A DNA stretch of 64,000 nt from an uncultured Paracoccaceae bacterium (GCA_947502145.1 CANMYO010000001.1:620001-684000); one strand, 5' to 3'. Shown: positions 13,980 through 22,978, numbered from the stretch's first letter. Numbers and translations: made by a program. The notes: generated from the letters alone by a model not told the origin.

Positions 13980-13998
13980 GAGTTTGCATTTCAAACTC
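13980..13998. promoter_or_regulatory. Inverted repeat, candidate HxlR operator 1
   Basis: Perfect 7-bp arms GAGTTTG / CAAACTC around the spacer CATTT. It lies 17 bases upstream of the chosen start of the HxlR-type gene, within the intergenic region shared with the tautomerase. Dyads of this size beside HxlR-type genes are usual binding sites for the dimer. Confidence 0.55.
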
Positions 13999-14013
13999 AA
14001 GCATGTTTAGCTG

Positions 14014-14030
14014 AGTTCATGATTCGAACT
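14014..14030. promoter_or_regulatory. Inverted repeat, candidate HxlR operator 2
   Basis: 5-bp arms AGTTC / GAACT with a 7-base spacer lie 18 bases before the tautomerase ATG. The centre is 33 bases, about three helical turns, from the centre of operator 1, and the half-site GAGTT is shared. Two co-aligned sites would suit cooperative binding. Confidence 0.4.
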
Positions 14031-14048
14031 TAGATAGGAAATCACAAA

Positions 14049-14264
14049 ATGCCACTTGTCACGCTCAAGACCATGCAGGGGAAATCGCCTGCGGCGATCA
14101 AGAAGACGATGAAAGAGATCAATGAAATCGTAGCGCGCAATCTGGGCTATGATCCGGCCCATGTCTGGGTCTTTGCAGAGGAAACCGCGGATGAGCATTT
14201 CCTGACAGCGGGTGAGACCTGGGATGTGCTGAAGCCCAAATTGTACGGCCAGCCCGCAACCTGA
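14049..14264 (+). CDS. 4-oxalocrotonate tautomerase family protein
   Basis: A protein of 71 residues, typical for the small tautomerases. Pro follows the initiator Met directly, which after Met removal becomes the catalytic base Pro-1 of the family. The fold pattern beta-alpha-beta is clear: PLVTLKTMQG, KSPAAIKKTMKEINEIVARNLG, then HVWVFAEE. The natural substrate is unknown; relatives isomerise unsaturated keto-acids. Divergent to the HxlR-type regulator, with two inverted repeats between them, so expression probably responds to an electrophile or aromatic compound (inference). Confidence 0.85.
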   Translation: MPLVTLKTMQGKSPAAIKKTMKEINEIVARNLGYDPAHVWVFAEETADEHFLTAGETWDVLKPKLYGQPAT

Positions 14265-14272
14265 CACGCAAA

Positions 14273-14300
14273 GGGGCGGCACCGTCGCCGGTGCCGCCCC
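14273..14300. terminator. Bidirectional hairpin between tautomerase and rplA
   Basis: A perfect 12-bp stem (GGGGCGGCACCG / CGGTGCCGCCCC) with a 4-base loop lies between the convergent ends of the tautomerase gene and rplA. On the minus strand it is followed by TTTG, so it may end the rplKA transcript. On the plus strand the tail is TGTTC. Confidence 0.75.
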
Positions 14301-14328
14301 TGTTCATGCGATGTTCGAAACGCCGGAC

Positions 14329-15027
14329 TTAGTTGCCGGTGGCGTTTGCAATATCCAAAGACACGCCCGGACCCATGGTTGAGGTCAGTGCGATCTTTTT
14401 CATGTAAGTGCCCTTGGCGCCTGTTGGACGTGCTTTCTGCACGGCGTCAACAAAGGCCAATACGTTCTGTTCGATCTGCTCGGCTGAGAAAGACGCCTTG
14501 CCGATCCCGGCATGTACAACACCGGCTTTTTCAGCCTTGAACTGCACCTGACCGCCCTTGGCGTCTTCGACAGCCTGCTTGACGTCCATCGTCACCGTGC
14601 CAACCCGTGGGTTTGGCATCAGGTTACGTGGGCCAAGAACCTTACCCAGACGACCAACAACACCCATCATGTCAGGGGTTGCGATGCAGCGATCAAAGTC
14701 GATGGTGCCGCCCTGGACGGTTTCCATCAGATCCTCTGCGCCAACGATGTCTGCGCCTGCCGCTTTGGCTTCGTCCGCTTTTTCGCCGCGGGCGAAAACA
14801 GCTACGCGCACGGTTTTGCCGGTGCCGTTGGGCAGGGACACAGTGCCGCGTACCATCTGGTCGGCGTGACGCGGGTCAACACCCAGCACAAGGCTGATTT
14901 CGATGGTTTCGTCAAATTTCGCCTTGGCGTTGTCTTTCACCAGGCTGACCGCCTCGGCGACCGTGACATTTTCCTTGCCGGCAAATGCTGCGCGGGCTGC
15001 GGTTGTACGCTTACCATATTTTGCCAT
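14329..15027 (-). CDS. rplA: 50S ribosomal protein L1
   Basis: A protein of 232 residues. L1 binds 23S rRNA at the L1 stalk, moves deacylated tRNA out of the E site, and represses the rplK-rplA mRNA in model bacteria. It begins [14 protein letters not shown] and has the full L1 domain, including the signature [18 protein letters not shown] around residues 128-145 and the C-terminal [15 protein letters not shown]-like end. The ATG shares its A with the rplK stop (TAATG), so translation is coupled to rplK. A strong hairpin follows its stop. Confidence 0.98.
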   Translation of the reverse strand: MAKYGKRTTAARAAFAGKENVTVAEAVSLVKDNAKAKFDETIEISLVLGVDPRHADQMVRGTVSLPNGTGKTVRVAVFARGEKADEAKAAGADIVGAEDLMETVQGGTIDFDRCIATPDMMGVVGRLGKVLGPRNLMPNPRVGTVTMDVKQAVEDAKGGQVQFKAEKAGVVHAGIGKASFSAEQIEQNVLAFVDAVQKARPTGAKGTYMKKIALTSTMGPGVSLDIANATGN

Positions 15028-15452
15028 TACTTCACCTCGATGCCCATGGAGCGGGCAGAGCCCGCGATGATCAGCATTGCGCCTTCGATATCGTTGGCGT
15101 TCAGGTCTTTCATCTTGGCTTCGGCGATTTCACGCACCTGCTTGCCAGAGATTGAGCCTGCAACCGACTTGCCGGGCTCTTTGGAGCCGGATTTCAGTTT
15201 CGCCGCTTTCTTGATGTAATAAGACGCTGGTGGCGTCTTGATTTCCATCGTGAAGGATTTGTCCTGATAGTAGGTGATCACGGTTGGGCAAGGTGCGCCG
15301 TTTTCCATGTCAGCGGTCTTGGCGTTGAACGCTTTACAGAATTCCATGATGTTGATGCCGCGCTGACCCAGCGCAGGACCCACGGGTGGGGAAGGGTTGG
15401 CAGCGCCTGCAGGAACCTGCAGTTTGAGCGTACCCATAACTTTCTTGGCCAT
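15027..15452 (-). CDS. rplK: 50S ribosomal protein L11
   Basis: A protein of 141 residues. L11 forms the GTPase-associated centre with L10/L12 and 23S rRNA and is needed for the stringent response through RelA-type enzymes. The start at [16 protein letters not shown] matches the family, with AAGGAGAT eight bases before it; the open frame extends 31 codons upstream, but that part is not L11-like. The N-terminal Pro-rich thiostrepton-binding region ([15 protein letters not shown]) and the C-terminal rRNA-binding domain are complete. It overlaps rplA by one base. Confidence 0.98.
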   Translation of the reverse strand: MAKKVMGTLKLQVPAGAANPSPPVGPALGQRGINIMEFCKAFNAKTADMENGAPCPTVITYYQDKSFTMEIKTPPASYYIKKAAKLKSGSKEPGKSVAGSISGKQVREIAEAKMKDLNANDIEGAMLIIAGSARSMGIEVK

Positions 15453-15472
15453 TGGCCATCTCCTTTTGCAAC

Positions 15473-15496
15473 GCCCCTTGGTCGCGACCGCGGGGC
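15473..15496 (-). promoter_or_regulatory. Structured rplK leader, candidate L1-binding site
   Basis: In the mRNA a 5-bp outer stem (GCCCC / GGGGC) encloses a second stem GGT-CGCG-ACC, separated by an internal loop of GC on one side and AA on the other. It ends about 20 bases before the rplK start. Two stems split by an internal loop is the general form of L1 regulatory sites. The assignment is inference. The 310-base gap 15453-15762 otherwise holds only leader/promoter sequence of rplK and of the divergent regulator. Confidence 0.35.
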
Positions 15497-15762
15497 TATG
15501 TGTTGTGTGGTTGGGGTTGCCGCACGCGTGCGACGCGCCTCCCACAGGGTGTCAGAATCCTCTAACAGTCGCGGCGGATACAACGGTGTCAGCAACATTG
15601 CAAGACCATTGACGCCGCGCCAAGGCCCTAGCGCCAGATGAGCGCATTGCGGCTGGCGGCCCGGTTGTGCAAGGCCAATCAGCCGGGCAGAACAGGTGAA
15701 ATTGAATTCCTTCGTGACACTCTATACATTAAACGCAAGCAAAACGCCGAGGAATTACAATT

Positions 15763-16284
15763 ATGTCTGATCAGGATATCCCCAAGAGACGCATCGTGTC
15801 GTCGCGCCATCTGGCGGAAGGTGAAAATTGGGAGGCCTCGGAAATCGAATATGGGATGATCATCGCCTATAACGCTTTTTCGCGCTGGATGACCCGCTGC
15901 ATGTCGGCGGCGGGCAACACCGATCTGACACCGCTTGAGATCCTTGTGCTGCACAACACGAACCATCGCGGGCGAGACAAGCGCCTGACCGATATATGTT
16001 TCCTGCTGAACATCGAGGATACCCACACGGTCAATTACGCCCTGCGCAAGCTGATGAAGATGGGGCTGCTCGTCTCGGAGAAGCGCGGCAAGGAGGTCTT
16101 TTACCGTGCATCAGCGGCTGGCGAGCTGCTGTGTGACGGATATCGTGAAGTGCGGGACCGCTGTTTTATCGACGGCTTGTCGCGGCTGGACATGACGGGC
16201 GAGGAAATGCGTGAGATCGCGGCAAGCCTGCGCGCCCTGTCCGGCCAGTATGATCTGGCCAGCAGGGCGGCAGCATCGCTTTAA
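15763..16284 (+). CDS. Winged-helix (MarR-like) transcriptional regulator
   Basis: A protein of 173 residues with a MarR-like winged helix at about residues 45-120: LTPLEILVLHNTNH, then RLTDICFLLNIEDTHTVNYALRKLMKMGLL with the recognition helix, then the wing VSEKRGKEVFYRAS. Flanking helices would form the dimer interface. AGGAA lies nine bases before the ATG. The gene is convergent with dctM, overlapping it by 4 bases, and so closes the TRAP/oxoprolinase module. It is the probable local regulator, acting at the dctP-oxoprolinase divergent promoter (inference). Confidence 0.8.
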   Translation: MSDQDIPKRRIVSSRHLAEGENWEASEIEYGMIIAYNAFSRWMTRCMSAAGNTDLTPLEILVLHNTNHRGRDKRLTDICFLLNIEDTHTVNYALRKLMKMGLLVSEKRGKEVFYRASAAGELLCDGYREVRDRCFIDGLSRLDMTGEEMREIAASLRALSGQYDLASRAAASL

Positions 16285-17582
16285 CCCGCCATGAACTGCG
16301 GCAGGAAGGTGACGATCTGCGGGAACAGGCAGATCAGCAGCACCCCAAGCAATAGCAGCATGAAGAATGGGAATGCCGCCTTGGCGATCCGCAGGATGTC
16401 GATCCCGGTCAGGCCCTGAATGACAAAGAGGTTAAACCCGACGGGCGGGGTTATCTGGCTCATCTCGACAACAATGACAAGGTAGACACCAAACCAGATC
16501 GGATCGATTCCGACCGCAGTGACCATGGGCATGATGATCGAAGTCGTCAGCACGATAACGGAAATCCCGTCAAGGAAGCAGCCCAGCACGATAAAGAAGA
16601 TCGTCAGCGCAAATAGCAGCGCCGCGACAGACAGGTTCATGTCGGAAATCCACGCCGCCAGATTGCGCGGCAATCCGGTGAACCCCATCGAGACCGACAG
16701 GAACGCAGCGCCAAGCAGGATGAACGCGATCATGCAGGACGTCCGGGTTGCGGACATGACCGCCGCGCCAAACAGCCGCCAGCTGAAACTGCCCGAGGTC
16801 CAGGCCAGAATTGTGGCCAGCACAACGCCCAGCGCCGCCGCATCCGTCGGAGAGGCAAGCCCGCCGTAAATCGAGCCGATCACGCCACCGATCAAAAGCG
16901 CAACCGGGATCAGGCGGCGCGACGCCCGGAATTTTTCGCGCAGGGTAAAGGTTTCATTGATGGCGGGGATCAGCGCAGGATTGAGCCAGGCCCGCACGGC
17001 CACATATGCGGCGAAAAGGGTCATCAGCATGATGCCGGGGATGATCGCCGCAACAAACAGGCGCGCGATGGATTGTTCGGTCGCGACGCCATAGACAATC
17101 AGGATGATCGAGGGCGGGATCAACAGGCCCAGCGTCGCAGAGCCGGCCAGGGTGCCCAGGATCAGGCTTTCGGGATAGCCGCGTTTTGTCAGCTCTGGCA
17201 CGGACATGCGCCCGATTGTGGCAGCTGTGGCGGCCGATGACCCCGAGACCGCGGCAAAGATGGCGCAGCCAAAGACGTTGACATGCAACAGCCGTCCTGG
17301 CGCGCGGCTGAGCCAGGGAACCAGCCCGGTGAACATGTCGTCGCTCATCCGCGAGCGCAAAAGAATCTCACCCATCAGGATGAACAATGGCAGGGCCGTC
17401 AGGGCCCAGTTGTGCGAATGCCCCCAGAAGGTTGACGCCAGAATCTGCCCTTCTGGCGCATTGGAGAAAAACACAAGGCCCGCAAGCCCGACGAGCGAGA
17501 GTGAAACGGCCACCCAGACACCGCTGGCCAGCAGCGTGATCAGCAACCCCAGAAGGACAAGACCGGTTACAGGATCTGACAT
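16281..17582 (-). CDS. TRAP transporter large permease subunit (DctM type)
   Basis: A protein of 433 residues with about 12 hydrophobic segments, the large membrane subunit of a tripartite ATP-independent periplasmic transporter. It drives uptake with a sodium or proton gradient. Typical signatures include GHSHNWALTALPLFILMGEIL near residue 55-75, GSSAATAATIGRMSVPELTKRGYP near 115-140 and GCFLDGISVIVLTTSIIMP near 330-350. It starts 2 bases after the dctQ stop, so the two are translated together. The neighbouring fused oxoprolinase suggests a cyclic amide or imide substrate. Confidence 0.93.
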   Translation of the reverse strand: MSDPVTGLVLLGLLITLLASGVWVAVSLSLVGLAGLVFFSNAPEGQILASTFWGHSHNWALTALPLFILMGEILLRSRMSDDMFTGLVPWLSRAPGRLLHVNVFGCAIFAAVSGSSAATAATIGRMSVPELTKRGYPESLILGTLAGSATLGLLIPPSIILIVYGVATEQSIARLFVAAIIPGIMLMTLFAAYVAVRAWLNPALIPAINETFTLREKFRASRRLIPVALLIGGVIGSIYGGLASPTDAAALGVVLATILAWTSGSFSWRLFGAAVMSATRTSCMIAFILLGAAFLSVSMGFTGLPRNLAAWISDMNLSVAALLFALTIFFIVLGCFLDGISVIVLTTSIIMPMVTAVGIDPIWFGVYLVIVVEMSQITPPVGFNLFVIQGLTGIDILRIAKAAFPFFMLLLLGVLLICLFPQIVTFLPQFMAG

Positions 17583-17584
17583 GT

Positions 17585-18109
17585 CTATACCTCATCCGGG
17601 GTGGACAGCACCGGTTCACCCGCGCGCAGCAGATCGACCAGCGTGTGAAGGACGGCCACAAACAGCAGCCCGATGCCAAAGGTTGCGACGCTTTGCGGAA
17701 TCCAGAGCGGAACCGGAATGATGCCATTGGAGACGTCGCCGTAGTGGACGCTTTCCATCACCAGCGCGCCCATGTAGGCGGTCGCAAAACCGACGATCGC
17801 AGCCGCAATCACCAGCACAAGCGCTTCGGCAAGGAACTGTCGGCGGCGCGACAGGCGGGACACCACGAGGTTGACGCGAATGTGCCCGCCGGCCCGCAAC
17901 GTATGTGCCAAGGCAAGGAAGGTCGCCCCGGCCAGCATGAACCCGGAGAAGTCGGCATAAGAGGGAATCGTGGAAGGCAGGATGCCGGGCGCAAACCGGC
18001 CCAGGGCGTTCAGCACGATCTGGGCCGAAATCAGCAGGCAGATACAAAGGATCAACACGCCGGCGATCACACCACAGATATCATAGAGTTTCTGAAGAAA
18101 TCGGCTCAT
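17585..18109 (-). CDS. TRAP transporter small permease subunit (DctQ type)
   Basis: A protein of 174 residues with four hydrophobic segments at about 10-32, 45-70, 90-115 and 135-160. This is the small membrane subunit that links the periplasmic binding protein with the large permease. It lies between dctP (69-base gap) and dctM (2-base gap), the usual order of a TRAP operon. Sequence of DctQ proteins is poorly conserved, so the call rests on size, topology and position. Confidence 0.9.
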   Translation of the reverse strand: MSRFLQKLYDICGVIAGVLILCICLLISAQIVLNALGRFAPGILPSTIPSYADFSGFMLAGATFLALAHTLRAGGHIRVNLVVSRLSRRRQFLAEALVLVIAAAIVGFATAYMGALVMESVHYGDVSNGIIPVPLWIPQSVATFGIGLLFVAVLHTLVDLLRAGEPVLSTPDEV

Positions 18110-18178
18110 CTTGGCTTGACCCTTTCGCGTGTTGCAACAGGCCGGCAGCTTAACCGCGACCGGCCCGTTCAGGGAGGC

Positions 18179-19138
18179 TTAGTTGTTGTAGGCGTCCAGC
18201 ACTGCGCGGGCCTTGTCAGAGGCGGCGGCGTTCCAGGTGTCCAGCATGGTCGCGCCGATGTCCTGCAGGCCTGCAATCAGCTCGGCGCTTGGTTCATAGA
18301 CGGTGATACCATTCTCAGCGAGCGCCGCGGTCATGCTTTCCGCTTCGGCGGCGGACATGGCCCAACCGCGGGCCTCGGCAGCTTCGGCCGCAGCCAGAAT
18401 GGCCGCCTGTGTGTCTGCATCAAGGCCGTCAAAGATACGCTGGTTCACAACCACGATGTTCTTGGGCACCCAGGCATTGATGGGCGTGTAATGGGTCACA
18501 AAGTCCCATGCGGTCGAGTTCACGCCGGTTGAGGGTGAGGTGATCATCGCCTCGACCTGACCTGTCGCAAAGGCCTGCGGGATGTTGGAGGCTTCGATCT
18601 GGACCGGGGCGGCCCCTGCCAGCGTTGCGAATTCTTCCAATGCGGCATTGTAGGCGCGGAAACGCAGGCCGTTCAGATCACCAACCTCGGCAATCTCACC
18701 GTTGGTATAAAGCCCCTGCGCTGGCCATGGCACGGAAAAGAGCGGCATCAGGCCCTGTTCGGCCAGCAGTTCTGTGATGACGGGTTTCTGCGCGGCCCAA
18801 AGCCGTTCTGCGTCGTCATAGCTGGTGGCCACGAATGGCTGGCTGTCGACGCCAAAGGCCAGATCTTCGTTTGACAGGCGGGAGAGGAAAAATTCGCCAA
18901 TCGGCACAGAGCGGTTGCGAACGGCGCCTTTGATTTCCGCATGTGGGAACAGCGACCCGGCCGTGTGCAAGGTGATATCAAGGCTGCCGTCCGTCGCGGC
19001 GCGCACGTCATCAGCAAATTGCGCGATATTCTGGGTGTGGAACGTTGCGTCGCCATATGGTGTTGGCATGTCCCAGCTTTGCGCATGGGCTGTACTTGCG
19101 CAGGCAAGCGCAGCGGCACCGAGAATAAGATGTTTCAT
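18179..19138 (-). CDS. TRAP transporter periplasmic substrate-binding protein (DctP type)
   Basis: A protein of 319 residues. The ATG at 19138 (GGAG seven bases upstream) gives a clean signal peptide: MKHLILGAAALACASTAHAQ, with AHA as cleavage site. A longer open frame exists but would bury the signal. DctP features are present: the central arginine segment LNGLRFRAYNAALEEFATLAGA near residues 155-175, where the Arg usually binds the substrate carboxylate, and QAFATGQVEAMITSPSTGVNSTAWDF near 195-220. First gene of the TRAP operon and divergent from the oxoprolinase. The ligand is likely an oxoproline- or hydantoin-like acid (inference). Confidence 0.92.
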   Translation of the reverse strand: MKHLILGAAALACASTAHAQSWDMPTPYGDATFHTQNIAQFADDVRAATDGSLDITLHTAGSLFPHAEIKGAVRNRSVPIGEFFLSRLSNEDLAFGVDSQPFVATSYDDAERLWAAQKPVITELLAEQGLMPLFSVPWPAQGLYTNGEIAEVGDLNGLRFRAYNAALEEFATLAGAAPVQIEASNIPQAFATGQVEAMITSPSTGVNSTAWDFVTHYTPINAWVPKNIVVVNQRIFDGLDADTQAAILAAAEAAEARGWAMSAAEAESMTAALAENGITVYEPSAELIAGLQDIGATMLDTWNAAASDKARAVLDAYNN

Positions 19139-19191
19139 TCGATCACTCCCTATCAGGTTACATTGGCACTGGAGTCTTTTCGATTCCATTA

Positions 19192-19210
19192 CGTTGACAT
19201 TTTGTCAGCG
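19192..19210. promoter_or_regulatory. Dyad in the dctP-oxoprolinase divergent promoter
   Basis: An imperfect 19-base dyad with the core TGACA-TTT-TGTCA extended by outer C-G pairs. It lies in the 115-base region between dctP and the oxoprolinase gene and overlaps a TTGACA-like -35 element on the plus strand. It is a good candidate operator for the winged-helix regulator of the module. A TGACA-TATACA arrangement also occurs upstream of that regulator gene (about 15715-15730). Confidence 0.45.
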
Positions 19211-19253
19211 TTATACACATAAAGCAACAGTAAATTGATTCGAGGAGGTTCCC

Positions 19254-22200
19254 GTGGACCACGCAGGCGAAAACAAGTGGCAGTTCTGGGTCGATCGGGG
19301 TGGCACGTTCACGGATATCGTCGCGCGCAGGCCGGACGGGACATTGCAGACCCACAAGCTGTTGTCCGAGAATCCAGAGGCTTACCCGGATGCGGCGGTC
19401 CACGGAATCAAGACGATGCTGGGCACGGATCCGCAGTCGGACATTCGGCGGGGTCAGATCTCGGCCGTCAAGATGGGCACAACGGTTGCAACCAACGCGC
19501 TGCTTGAGCGCAAGGGTGAGCGCACTGTCCTGCTGATCACCAAGGGGCTGCGCGACCTGCTGCGGATCGGATACCAGAATCGCCCTGCCCTGTTCGACCT
19601 TGATATCAAGCTGCCGGAGCTTCTCTATGAAGAGGTGATCGAAATCGAGGAACGGGTTGCTGCGGATGGCACGATCATCACCCCGCTGAACACCAAAGAG
19701 GCCCGCGCGGCGCTGTCGCGTGCCTATGGCAAGGGGTACCGTTCGGTCGCGATCGCGCTGATGCACGGGTACAAGTACACCGACCACGAAAAACGCCTTG
19801 GCGACATGGCGGTGCAATCGGGTTTTACGCAGGTCTCGCTGAGCCACGCGGCAAGCCCCCTGATCAAGCTGGTATCGCGGGGCGATACCGCGGTCGTGGA
19901 CGCCTACCTGTCGCCAATCCTGCGGCGTTACATTGATCAGGTCGCGACGGCGTTGAATGCAAGCAGTGGTGGCTGTGACAGTCTGATGTTCATGCAATCC
20001 AACGGTGGACTGACGGATGCGGGCCGGTTTCAGGGCAAAGACGCCATTCTGTCAGGCCCTGCTGGCGGGGTTGTCGGCATGGTGCGTACAGCCGCAGATC
20101 TGGGGTTTGACCGGCTGATCGGTTTTGACATGGGCGGCACATCCACGGATGTCTGCCACTACGCCGGTGAATACGAACGGTCCTTTGAGACCGAGGTCGC
20201 CAGCGTGCGCATGCGCGCGCCGATGATGTCGATCCACACCGTTGCCGCTGGCGGCGGGTCGATCCTGTCCTATCGCGACGGACGTATGCAGGTCGGACCG
20301 GAAAGCGCGGGCGCCAACCCCGGTCCGGCGGCCTATCGCCGCGGTGGCCCCCTGACCGTGACCGATTGCAACGTCCTGCTGGGAAAGCTGCAGCCTTCGC
20401 AGTTTCCCGCCGTTTTCGGCGCAAACGGCGACCAGCCTCTGGATGACGCCATCGTCCGCGAGAAATTCGCGCAGCTCGCGCAAGAAATTGGCGGCGACAA
20501 GACGGTTGAGGACATCGCAGAGGGGTTCCTGCGGATCGCGGTTGAAAACATGGCCAATGCGATCAAGCAGATCAGCGTCCAGCGCGGCTATGACGTGACG
20601 CAATACACGATGAACTGCTTTGGCGGCGCTGGCGGGCAACACGCCTGTCTTGTGGCGGACACCCTGGGGATGGAAAGCATCTTTATCCACCCGTTTGCGG
20701 GGGTCCTGTCGGCCTTTGGCATGGGTCTTGCCGATGTCAGGGCGATCCACGAATTTCAGTTCGCACAGCCCATTGACGCCCAGGCCGAGGCCAAGACCGC
20801 ATTGGAGGATTTGATCACCAAAGCACGGGACGAAGTGGCCGCGCAGGGCATTGCAGCGCAGGATATCAAGACGGTTGCGATGGCGCATATCCGCACCGAT
20901 GGGGCGCACCAGGCGCTTGCGGTTCCATTTGGGACCACCGATGAAATGACCCGGAGTTTCGAAGCCGCCCATCAGACGCGGTTTGGCTTTGTGCCCGATG
21001 ACGCCAATCTCATCATTGATCTGCTGACCGCCGAGGCCATTGGAACAACCGGAGAGGCCGTAACCCTGCCAGACCCAACCGGCGCAGGCGCGCACAGCGA
21101 ACAACAGAGCGCACAGATGTATTCGCGGGGTGAATGGCGGTCTGTGCCATTGGTTGACCGCACCACGCTGGCAATCGGGGCGACCGTTGATGGCCCTGCC
21201 GTCCTGACAGAGCCCACCGGCACCAATGTCATCGAAGACGGCTGGCAGGCCAGTTGCACCACGGGCGGCAATCTTGTGCTGCGGCGCGTTGTGCCACTGG
21301 AGCGCACCGAGGCGATTGGCACCTCAGTCGACCCGGTCATGCTGGAAGTCTTCAACAACCTGTTCATGTCCATTGCAGAGCAGATGGGCGCCACGCTGGC
21401 CAATACGGCCTATTCGGTGAACATCAAGGAACGGCTCGACTTTTCCTGTGCGATCTTTGACCAGCATGGCGATCTGGTGGCCAATGCGCCGCACGTGCCG
21501 GTGCATCTGGGATCAATGTCCGGCAGTGTGCGGTCGATCCTGAAGCAGAATGCAGGCAGGATCAGGCCGGGCGATGTGTTCATGATGAACAACCCATTCA
21601 ACGGCGGCACCCATCTGCCGGATGTGACCGTCATCACCCCTGTTTTTGACGCCGCCGGCGAAAGGATCATCTACACCGTCGCCTCGCGCGGGCACCACGC
21701 CGACATTGGCGGCACAACACCGGGATCAGCCCCGCCGGACAGCCGCCGTATCGAGGAAGAAGGCGTCTTGATCGACAACTTCCTTCTGCTGGATCAGGGG
21801 GTGCTGCAAGAGGCACAGACCCGCGCGCTGCTGACCGCTGCAAAGTATCCCTGCCGCAACGTCGATCAGAACATGGCTGATCTTGCGGCCCAGATCGCCG
21901 CCAACGCCACCGGCGCGCGCGAGCTGGGAAAGATCACCCGGCAGTTCGGTCTTGATGTCGTGCATGCCTATATGGGCCATGTGCAGGACAATGCCGAAGA
22001 AAGCGTGCGCCACGTGCTGGACGTGCTGCACGACTGCGCCTTTACCTATCCGCTGGATAGCGGTGCGCGGATCAAGGTCGCCATCACCGTGGACAAGACC
22101 AAACGCGAAGCACATATCGATTTCACCGGCACATCGCCGCAGGATGACCTGAATTACAACGCGCCGCTATCCATCTGCCGTGCGGTGGTCCTGTACGTGT

Positions 22201-22862
22201 TCCGCACTTTGGTCGGGGCCAACATCCCGATGAACGAGGGCTGCATGAAGCCGCTGCATCTGACGGTGCCGGCGGGCAGCATGATCAATCCCAAGGCCCC
22301 TGCAGCGGTCATTTCCGGCAATACCGAGGTCAGCCAGGCCATTGCGGATACGCTCTACGGTGCGCTTGGCGTTATCGCGGGGAGCCAGGGCACGATGAAC
22401 AACTTTGTCTATGGCAACGACACGTATCAGAATTACGAAACGATCTGTGGCGGCACCGGTGCTGGTGACGGGTTTGACGGCGCCAGCGCGGTTCACAGCC
22501 ATATGACAAATACACTGATGACCGATCCCGAAGTGCTGGAAACGCGGTTCCCGGTACGCGTGGATGAATTTTCCATCCGGCGAGGTTCTGGCGGGGCGGG
22601 GCGAAACAGGGGCGGTGACGGCATCGTGCGCAAGCTGCGCTTTGACGAGGCGATGACCGTGACTGTGCTCACGTCACATCGCAAAACCGCGCCACATGGC
22701 GCGGCGGGCGGTGCGGCCGGGGCCACGGGCGAGAACAGCGTTCTGCGTGCTGATGGAACTGTTGAAATGCTGGCCGGAAACGACGCCACCACGATGGACG
22801 TCGGGGATGTCTTTATCCTCAAGACCCCCGGTGGCGGCGGATACGGTCCGCCCGAAACGTGA
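19254..22862 (+). CDS. Fused hydantoinase/5-oxoprolinase (HyuA-HyuB)
   Basis: A protein of 1202 residues combining both subunits of ATP-dependent hydantoin/oxoproline ring-opening enzymes. The HyuA half has the ASKHA ATPase phosphate loops: DRGGTFTDIVA (about 14-24) and GFDMGGTSTDVC (about 287-298). The HyuB half starts near residue 692 (VDPVMLEVFNNLFMSIAEQMG) and keeps HLGSM, DVFMMNNPFNGGTHLPDV and the C-terminal SGNTEVSQ and glycine-rich GTGAGDG segments. This is the architecture of eukaryotic and bacterial 5-oxoprolinase (5-oxo-L-proline + ATP to glutamate). The GTG start has GAGGAGG before it. Divergent from the TRAP operon. Whether the substrate is oxoproline or a hydantoin is not settled. 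Confidence 0.9.
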   Translation: MDHAGENKWQFWVDRGGTFTDIVARRPDGTLQTHKLLSENPEAYPDAAVHGIKTMLGTDPQSDIRRGQISAVKMGTTVATNALLERKGERTVLLITKGLRDLLRIGYQNRPALFDLDIKLPELLYEEVIEIEERVAADGTIITPLNTKEARAALSRAYGKGYRSVAIALMHGYKYTDHEKRLGDMAVQSGFTQVSLSHAASPLIKLVSRGDTAVVDAYLSPILRRYIDQVATALNASSGGCDSLMFMQSNGGLTDAGRFQGKDAILSGPAGGVVGMVRTAADLGFDRLIGFDMGGTSTDVCHYAGEYERSFETEVASVRMRAPMMSIHTVAAGGGSILSYRDGRMQVGPESAGANPGPAAYRRGGPLTVTDCNVLLGKLQPSQFPAVFGANGDQPLDDAIVREKFAQLAQEIGGDKTVEDIAEGFLRIAVENMANAIKQISVQRGYDVTQYTMNCFGGAGGQHACLVADTLGMESIFIHPFAGVLSAFGMGLADVRAIHEFQFAQPIDAQAEAKTALEDLITKARDEVAAQGIAAQDIKTVAMAHIRTDGAHQALAVPFGTTDEMTRSFEAAHQTRFGFVPDDANLIIDLLTAEAIGTTGEAVTLPDPTGAGAHSEQQSAQMYSRGEWRSVPLVDRTTLAIGATVDGPAVLTEPTGTNVIEDGWQASCTTGGNLVLRRVVPLERTEAIGTSVDPVMLEVFNNLFMSIAEQMGATLANTAYSVNIKERLDFSCAIFDQHGDLVANAPHVPVHLGSMSGSVRSILKQNAGRIRPGDVFMMNNPFNGGTHLPDVTVITPVFDAAGERIIYTVASRGHHADIGGTTPGSAPPDSRRIEEEGVLIDNFLLLDQGVLQEAQTRALLTAAKYPCRNVDQNMADLAAQIAANATGARELGKITRQFGLDVVHAYMGHVQDNAEESVRHVLDVLHDCAFTYPLDSGARIKVAITVDKTKREAHIDFTGTSPQDDLNYNAPLSICRAVVLYVFRTLVGANIPMNEGCMKPLHLTVPAGSMINPKAPAAVISGNTEVSQAIADTLYGALGVIAGSQGTMNNFVYGNDTYQNYETICGGTGAGDGFDGASAVHSHMTNTLMTDPEVLETRFPVRVDEFSIRRGSGGAGRNRGGDGIVRKLRFDEAMTVTVLTSHRKTAPHGAAGGAAGATGENSVLRADGTVEMLAGNDATTMDVGDVFILKTPGGGGYGPPET

Positions 22863-22978
22863 ATTCGGGGCTAGGCAAAAGATTGTAGCGGGCCGCGATA
22901 TGGCTCAATTTGGGATGAATAGGGTGGGCACGGGGGCGCAGACCCACCGCCCGATCCCGGTGTGCAGCCAGCAGATCC

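Noticed and set aside
19158-19997. 279-codon minus-strand frame across the dctP-oxoprolinase promoter
   Set aside because: Overlaps the N-terminal third of the oxoprolinase and the divergent promoter; no ribosome-binding site or domain.
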